Shown here: positions 4,755 to 7,122 of the stretch, in pieces
How the letters are laid out: each line of letters starts with the position of its first letter
Numbering within the stretch: the stretch's first letter is position 1
NCBI GenBank assembly: GCA_011055475.1
Contig: DSDH01000369.1
Coordinates: 1 to 7,122, forward strand
Length of the DNA stretch: 7,122 nt
Direction of reading: 5' to 3'
From: Phycisphaerales bacterium
GTDB taxonomy: Bacteria > Planctomycetota > Phycisphaerae > Sedimentisphaerales > Anaerohalosphaeraceae
Made by a program: the position numbers and the translations under genes
Notes under the pieces: model-generated
Told to the model about the DNA's origin: nothing
Database searches by the model: none
What the model saw: the letters and a program-made list of their open reading frames with translations, nothing else

Positions 4755-5983
4755 GCATCGGACTCCTTGCCGAGCTGTTTGGCCGTCTCTTTGCGGACCA
4801 CCGAGCCGGGTTCGACCCGTCGGCCGGGGGGGATCTCCAGCGGCGCGATAAGTACGGCCCCCGATCCGATGAAGCTGCCGTCGCCGATGTCCGTCTGCAG
4901 GATCCGCTGGCCGTCGAAGTTCGCCGTGATCGAGCCAGCGCCCACGTTCACGTGCCGCCCCACCGTGGCGTCGCCCAGGTAGCTGTGATGCCGCGCCCGC
5001 ACCCCCTCCCGCAGGATCGAGCTCTTGACCTCGGTGAACACGCCGAGGACCACGTCGTCCTCCAGGACGGTCTGGTCCCGCAGGTAGGCGAATGGACCGA
5101 TCCGACAGTTCTGCCCCACCTTGACCTGTCCGTGGATATAGGTGAACGGCTCAATCACGGTGTCCTGGCCGATCTCGGCCCGCACGTCGATCCACGTGTT
5201 CGGCGGGTCCACGATCGTCACGCCGCTTTCCATCAGGCGCGACTGAATCCGCTCCTGCATGATCTTGCTGACGTGCGACAGTTGCATGCGGTTATTCACG
5301 CCCATGCAGTCCTCCGGCGGCACGGCGGTAATCGCCACGACCTTGCGGCCCTGGGCGATAATCAGGTGCAGGGCGTCGGTCAGGTAATACTCGTTCTTCA
5401 CGTTGTTCGGGGTGATCTTGTCCAACGCCGTCAGCAGGGGGCCGGACTCGAAGCAGTAGTACCCCGGGTTGACCTCTTTGATGCCGCGCTGCGTGTCCGT
5501 GCAATCATTCTCCTCCACGATGCCCTGGATATTCCCGTAGGCGTCGCGCACGATCCGTCCGTAGCCGTGGGGGTCGGCCAGCACGCTCGTGGCCAGCGTT
5601 GCGGCGGCCTTTTCCTGCACGTGCTTGTCCAGCAGCGTCGTGAGCGTCTGGCCGCGGATCAGCGGCGCATCGCCGTAGAGGATCAGCACCTGGCCATCGA
5701 ACGAGCCCAGATGCTCGGCGCAGCACATCACCGCGTGCCCCGTGCCCCGCTGCTCGGCCTGCTCGACGAACGTGATGTCCTTGTCCTCTCGGTACCGCTC
5801 GATAATCTGCTCCTTGCCGTAGCCGACCACGACCAGGACGCGATCCACGCCGGCGTGCCGGCAGGCGTCCAGCACGTACGCCAGCATGGGCCGGCCGCAG
5901 ACCTCGTGCAGCACCTTCGCCAGCTTCGTGTTCATCCGCGTGCTCATGCCGGCGGCCAATATGACGGCTATCCGCTCTGCCAT
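4751..5983 (-). CDS. glmU: GlmU-type N-acetylglucosamine-1-phosphate uridylyltransferase with shortened acetyltransferase domain
   Basis: GlmU makes UDP-GlcNAc for peptidoglycan and lipopolysaccharide. The uridylyltransferase domain (about 1-230) is typical: ILAAGMSTRM (8-17), K23, EQRGTGHAV (77-85), LYGDAPLI with metal-binding D105 (102-109), GYGRIVRD (140-147), VNPGYY (171-176), NEYYLTDAL (197-205) and GVNNR (228-232). The left-handed beta-helix keeps R302, K320, catalytic H332, Y335, N346 and N355. Compared from memory with the 456-residue E. coli protein, about 33 residues (roughly two coils) are missing near 295 and the C-terminus stops early, so the usual LAxxRxxQ arm is absent. The lysine after NYDG (E. 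coli K392) is also not conserved (NFDGQRI). Acetyltransferase activity is therefore uncertain. The ATG at 5983 has only a weak GGA upstream. It leads the operon and overlaps prs by 4 bp. Confidence 0.9.
   Translation of the reverse strand: MAERIAVILAAGMSTRMNTKLAKVLHEVCGRPMLAYVLDACRHAGVDRVLVVVGYGKEQIIERYREDKDITFVEQAEQRGTGHAVMCCAEHLGSFDGQVLILYGDAPLIRGQTLTTLLDKHVQEKAAATLATSVLADPHGYGRIVRDAYGNIQGIVEENDCTDTQRGIKEVNPGYYCFESGPLLTALDKITPNNVKNEYYLTDALHLIIAQGRKVVAITAVPPEDCMGVNNRMQLSHVSKIMQERIQSRLMESGVTIVDPPNTWIDVRAEIGQDTVIEPFTYIHGQVKVGQNCRIGPFAYLRDQTVLEDDVVLGVFTEVKSSILREGVRARHHSYLGDATVGRHVNVGAGSITANFDGQRILQTDIGDGSFIGSGAVLIAPLEIPPGRRVEPGSVVRKETAKQLGKESDA
4763..4768 (-). promoter_or_regulatory. Ribosome binding site of prs inside the end of glmU
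   Basis: AAGGAG, 8 nt before the prs ATG, embedded in the last glmU codons. Together with the ATGA overlap at 4751-4754 it suggests translational coupling. Confidence 0.75.
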
Positions 5984-6200
5984 GACAACTGTTCCGCAAA
6001 GAGGTCTCTATTCGCTAAGCAACTCAGACCGACGGGGCGCCACCGTGGCCACGCGTGTCATTCCGGGCTCATCCGAAAACTCACGCCCCGCGACGAAACC
6101 ATCGATTCCTGTTCTCACGGGAACAACACGGGCAAACACCGATTGCGTACGCCGTCGGCCTTTCTTGCCAGGCTCGCTTCGTGTGGCCGTACAAACACCA
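5984..6200. other. 217-bp non-coding stretch between tRNA-Gln and glmU
   Basis: No credible gene on either strand. It should contain the leader, and perhaps the promoter, of the glmU operon, but I find no convincing -35/-10 pair on the minus strand. The best, TTGTTC then GATGGT with a 17-bp spacer at 6126-6098, matches the -10 consensus poorly. No intrinsic terminator follows the tRNA, so co-transcription of tRNA-Gln with glmU is possible. Small palindromes occur: TGTTC-N6-GAACA (6110-6125), GCCAC-C-GTGGC (6039-6049) and CACGCGTG (6050-6057). Confidence 0.5.
6110..6125. promoter_or_regulatory. Dyad TGTTC-N6-GAACA upstream of glmU
   Basis: Perfect 5-bp arms around a 6-bp centre, 16 bp in all, which suits a dimeric helix-turn-helix repressor. 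It overlaps the weak promoter-like pair noted for glmU. The regulator is unknown; it is not the GAAC-N4-GTTC LexA box of Gram-positive bacteria, because the arms are in the opposite order. Confidence 0.3.
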
Positions 6201-6272
6201 CTACCCGGCCAGGACTCGAACCTGGACTAGGAGGACCAAAACCTCCTGTGCTACCGATTACACCACCGGGTA
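6201..6272 (-). tRNA. trnQ: tRNA-Gln, anticodon UUG
   Basis: A complete 72-nt cloverleaf. Acceptor stem TACCCGG/CCGGGTA is perfectly paired with discriminator G73. The D arm is GTGT-AATCGGTA-GCAC (one G-U pair). The anticodon stem GGAGG/CCTCC encloses loop TTTTGGT with T33 and anticodon TTG. The T arm is CCAGG-TTCGAGT-CCTGG, with a 4-nt variable region. The weak U1-A72 first pair and G73 are known identity features of bacterial tRNA-Gln and agree with the anticodon. The 3' CCA is not encoded: TGG follows. No clear promoter lies between the terminator at 6345 and the 5' end, and no terminator follows, so it may be read together with glmU. Confidence 0.96.
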
Positions 6273-6282
6273 ATCGCTCTGT

Positions 6283-6324
6283 CCGACCGGTCGCCTCGGC
6301 GCAAGCAGACGCCAAGCCGGTCGG
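6283..6324 (-). repeat. Long hairpin immediately upstream of tRNA-Gln
   Basis: Perfect 8-bp outer arms CCGACCGG/CCGGTCGG enclose an inner 7-bp stem CTTGGCG/CGCCGAG (one G-U pair), an 8-nt loop and a 4-nt bulge. The near arm is also part of the palindrome CGACCGGTCG (6284-6293). It sits 10 nt from the mature tRNA 5' end on the precursor side. It has no T-tract, so it is not a typical terminator. It may be part of the pre-tRNA leader or a protein-binding site. Confidence 0.5.
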
Positions 6325-6344
6325 CAAGCACGTATCGGACTGCC

Positions 6345-6383
6345 AAAAAACAGGGTCGCGCGCCCGAGAAACGGGCGGACCTG
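6345..6383 (-). terminator. Intrinsic terminator on the minus strand, upstream of tRNA-Gln
   Basis: On the minus strand a perfect CGCCCG-TTTCT-CGGGCG stem-loop is extended by a lower stem CAGGTC/GACCCTG (one bulged C, plus a 3-nt CGC bulge between the stems). It is followed at once by T6 at 6350-6345. This is the clearest intrinsic terminator in the window. It points towards the tRNA but ends 73 nt before it, so it cannot end the tRNA or glmU transcripts. It must end something transcribed leftwards from 6384-6676, where no protein gene is seen. That supports the small RNA described separately. Confidence 0.7.
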
Positions 6384-6460
6384 GACTCGGCGGAGGCTTG
6401 AGCCGGCCTTGCGCGACACAACCGGCCCCGCGAAACGTCCCCGTGCGCCGAGGCGAAAAC
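6345..6460 (-). ncRNA. Candidate small structured RNA, about 116 nt, family unknown
   Basis: The unit has its own promoter (-35 TTGCAG and -10 TATAAG) and ends at the T6 terminator; the predicted start is the G near 6460. Besides the terminator hairpin the RNA can form a closing stem CTCGGCG (6452-6446) with CGCCGAG (6392-6386), both perfect. Inside it a hairpin at 6428-6400 has GGGCCGG/CCGGCTC (one G-U) and TTG/CAA around a 7-nt loop. A CCTCC sequence (anti-Shine-Dalgarno-like) lies at 6397-6393. I compared it mentally with 4.5S/SRP RNA (no GGAA-capped domain), 6S RNA (too short, no central bubble recognised), tmRNA and RNase P RNA (far too short), and none fits. It could be a trans-acting small RNA or an RNA serving a housekeeping role. 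Alternatively it is a terminated leader. No homology has been tested. Confidence 0.45.
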
Positions 6461-6465
6461 GCTAT

Positions 6466-6512
6466 CTTATAGCCGTCGGTCCCGCCCGCTGCAAGATTTT
6501 TTGCCAAAAAAT
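6466..6512 (-). promoter_or_regulatory. Strong-looking promoter with UP-like element for the candidate small RNA
   Basis: The minus strand has TTGCAG (6494-6489), a 17-bp spacer and TATAAG (6471-6466; five of six bases of the -10 consensus). Just upstream of the -35 is a perfect inverted repeat, ATTTTTT-GGC-AAAAAAT (6512-6496). It contains the TTTTNNNAAA core of the known UP element bound by the RNA polymerase alpha subunit. Such an AT block is conspicuous in this GC-rich DNA and typical of promoters for stable RNAs. The -35 itself matches only TTG. Confidence 0.6.
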
Positions 6513-6594
6513 GGCCGATAGCAGCACCGCCAGAGGCGTTGACTGGAATGGCACCCCTCTCCCCGCTGGCGGCCCAACAACGCCGGGCCGCGTG

Positions 6595-6623
6595 TTGCCC
6601 GCGACCGAGGGCATCGTTATACT
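6595..6623 (+). promoter_or_regulatory. Sigma70-type promoter of the nitroreductase gene
   Basis: TTGCCC (6595-6600), exactly 17 bp, then TATACT (6618-6623): four of six and five of six consensus bases. The start is expected near 6630, giving a leader of roughly 47 nt. It is divergent from the small-RNA promoter at 6466-6494. Confidence 0.7.
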
Positions 6624-6665
6624 GCCGGTCGGTAGTGTCTCATGGGACCACACGTGTGAATTCAC
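6621..6665 (+). promoter_or_regulatory. Cluster of four abutting palindromes in the nitroreductase leader
   Basis: Back to back from the -10 to the ribosome binding site lie ACTGCCG-GT-CGGTAGT (6621-6636, one mismatch), GTCTCATGGGAC (6637-6648, one T-G pair), CACACGTGTG (6649-6658, perfect) and GTGAATTCAC (6656-6665, perfect, sharing 3 bp with the previous one). The first covers the expected transcription start. Operators for a repressor, for example a redox-responsive one, are a natural reading; the regulator is unknown. Confidence 0.5.
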
Positions 6666-6671
6666 GGAGGG
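6666..6671 (+). promoter_or_regulatory. Ribosome binding site of the nitroreductase gene
   Basis: GGAGGG, 5 nt before the ATG at 6677; it fixes that start. Confidence 0.8.
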
Positions 6672-6676
6672 CGATC

Positions 6677-7122
6677 ATGGATGTACTGCAAGCCATTCGC
6701 AGCCGCTATTCGTGCCGGACCTACCAGGACAGGCCCGTTGAACGCGACGTACTCGACCGGGTTCTGGAGGCGGCGAGGCTGGCCCCGTCGGCCCGCAATC
6801 TGCAGGATTGGCGGTTTGTCGTGGTCACGGACGCCGAAAAGCGGGCCCGGCTGTCCACGGCGGCCAACAATCAGAAGTTCGTCGCCGCCGCCCCGGTGGT
6901 GATCGTCGGGTGCAGCATCAGCGACCACGTGATGCGGTGCGGCCAAGCGGTGGGGCCGATCGACGTGGCCATCGCCCTGGAGCATATCGCCCTTCAGGCC
7001 GCGGCTGAGGGCCTGGGGACCTGCTGGGTCGGCTCGTTCTATCCCGACCAAGTCCGGGCCGTGCTGGGTATTCCCGACGAGGTGCAGGTCATCGAGTTGA
7101 TGACGCTGGGGTACCCCGCCGA
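6677..7122 (+). CDS. Nitroreductase-family FMN-dependent oxidoreductase (3' end outside window)
   Basis: This family uses FMN and NAD(P)H to reduce nitro compounds, quinones or other substrates; the physiological substrate cannot be told from sequence. The visible 148 residues carry the N-terminal FMN-phosphate motif IRSRYSCRTYQDRPV (7-21), EAARLAPSARNLQDWRFVVV (31-50), AAPVVIVG (71-78), DVAIALEHIALQAAAEGLGT (96-115), CWVGSF (116-121) and LGIPDEVQVIELMTLGYP (130-147). This is close to a full short nitroreductase, which usually runs about 170-200 residues, so only the last part is missing. The ATG is supported by GGAGGG and a promoter at 6595-6623, with palindromes between them that suggest regulation. 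It runs away from the core operon and appears to be an independent unit. Family assignment is secure; there are two cysteines near the middle (C79, C88) but no cluster motif. Confidence 0.93.
   Translation, partial: MDVLQAIRSRYSCRTYQDRPVERDVLDRVLEAARLAPSARNLQDWRFVVVTDAEKRARLSTAANNQKFVAAAPVVIVGCSISDHVMRCGQAVGPIDVAIALEHIALQAAAEGLGTCWVGSFYPDQVRAVLGIPDEVQVIELMTLGYPA

Noticed and set aside
3747..4982. Open plus-strand frame of 411 codons opposite prs
   Set aside because: It is complementary to prs, which has full family motifs, a start with a ribosome binding site and operon context; the antisense frame has none.
6345..6460. Small RNA as 4.5S/SRP RNA or 6S RNA
   Set aside because: The GGAA-capped domain with conserved internal loops of SRP RNA is absent, and the length and layout do not fit 6S RNA.
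4952..6472. Open plus-strand frame of 506 codons across glmU, the leader and the tRNA
   Set aside because: It is antisense to glmU and the tRNA, shows no protein-family sequence, and is rich in His, Arg, Asp and Val as expected for the shadow of a GC-rich gene.
6115..6507. Minus-strand frame of 130 codons covering the tRNA and the small-RNA region
   Set aside because: It runs through the tRNA and the terminator hairpin, lacks a ribosome binding site, and has a composition typical of non-coding GC-rich DNA.
6538..6567. TTGACT at 6539-6544 as -35 of the nitroreductase gene
   Set aside because: Good -35 match, but the sequence 17 bp on is CCCGCT with no -10; the TTGCCC/TATACT pair at 6595-6623 is far better.
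1..7122. CRISPR array, insertion sequence, prophage, toxin-antitoxin or defence system
   Set aside because: No regularly spaced repeats, transposase, integrase, target duplications or known defence domains were seen; the protein-coding part is ordinary core genome.

Overview
This is a GC-rich bacterial chromosomal window. It holds one long minus-strand block of core genes, then a stable-RNA and regulatory region, then the start of a plus-strand gene. In the transcribed (minus) direction the core order is tRNA-Gln, glmU, prs, rplY (ctc), pth, rpsF, ssb, rpsR, rplI, dnaB (cut by the window edge). Two conserved bacterial neighbourhoods, glmU-prs-ctc-pth and rpsF-ssb-rpsR-rplI-dnaB, are joined here into one co-directional run with short gaps and one 4-bp stop/start overlap. 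The GC-rich coding sequence, the tRNA without an encoded CCA, the four-cysteine bS18, the long-tailed bS6 and this gene order would suit a planctomycete-like (PVC) bacterium. That is an inference from general impression, not a placement. Nothing in the core block looks horizontally acquired.

Region by region: 1-512 is the N-terminal part of replicative helicase DnaB. 520-2413 holds rplI, rpsR, ssb and rpsF. 2433-3737 holds pth and rplY. 3810-5983 holds prs and glmU. 5984-6200 is a gene-poor leader in front of glmU. 6201-6272 is tRNA-Gln(UUG). 6273-6676 encodes no recognisable protein but is dense in signals: a 42-nt hairpin; an apparently complete small-RNA transcription unit on the minus strand (AT-rich UP-like element, -35/-10 pair, about 116-nt structured RNA, intrinsic terminator with U6); a good sigma70-type promoter pointing right; and a run of abutting palindromes in the 5' leader of the last gene. 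6677-7122 is the first 148 codons of a nitroreductase-family flavoprotein.

Functionally the block joins precursor supply (UDP-GlcNAc by GlmU, PRPP by Prs), translation (bL25, Pth, bS6, bS18, bL9, tRNA-Gln) and replication (SSB, DnaB), as expected for growth-linked co-expression. Points of most interest are the candidate small RNA at 6345-6460, the palindrome cluster at 6621-6665, a GlmU with a shortened left-handed beta-helix and C-terminus, alternative hairpins between prs and rplY, and a Prs with substitutions in two conserved loops.
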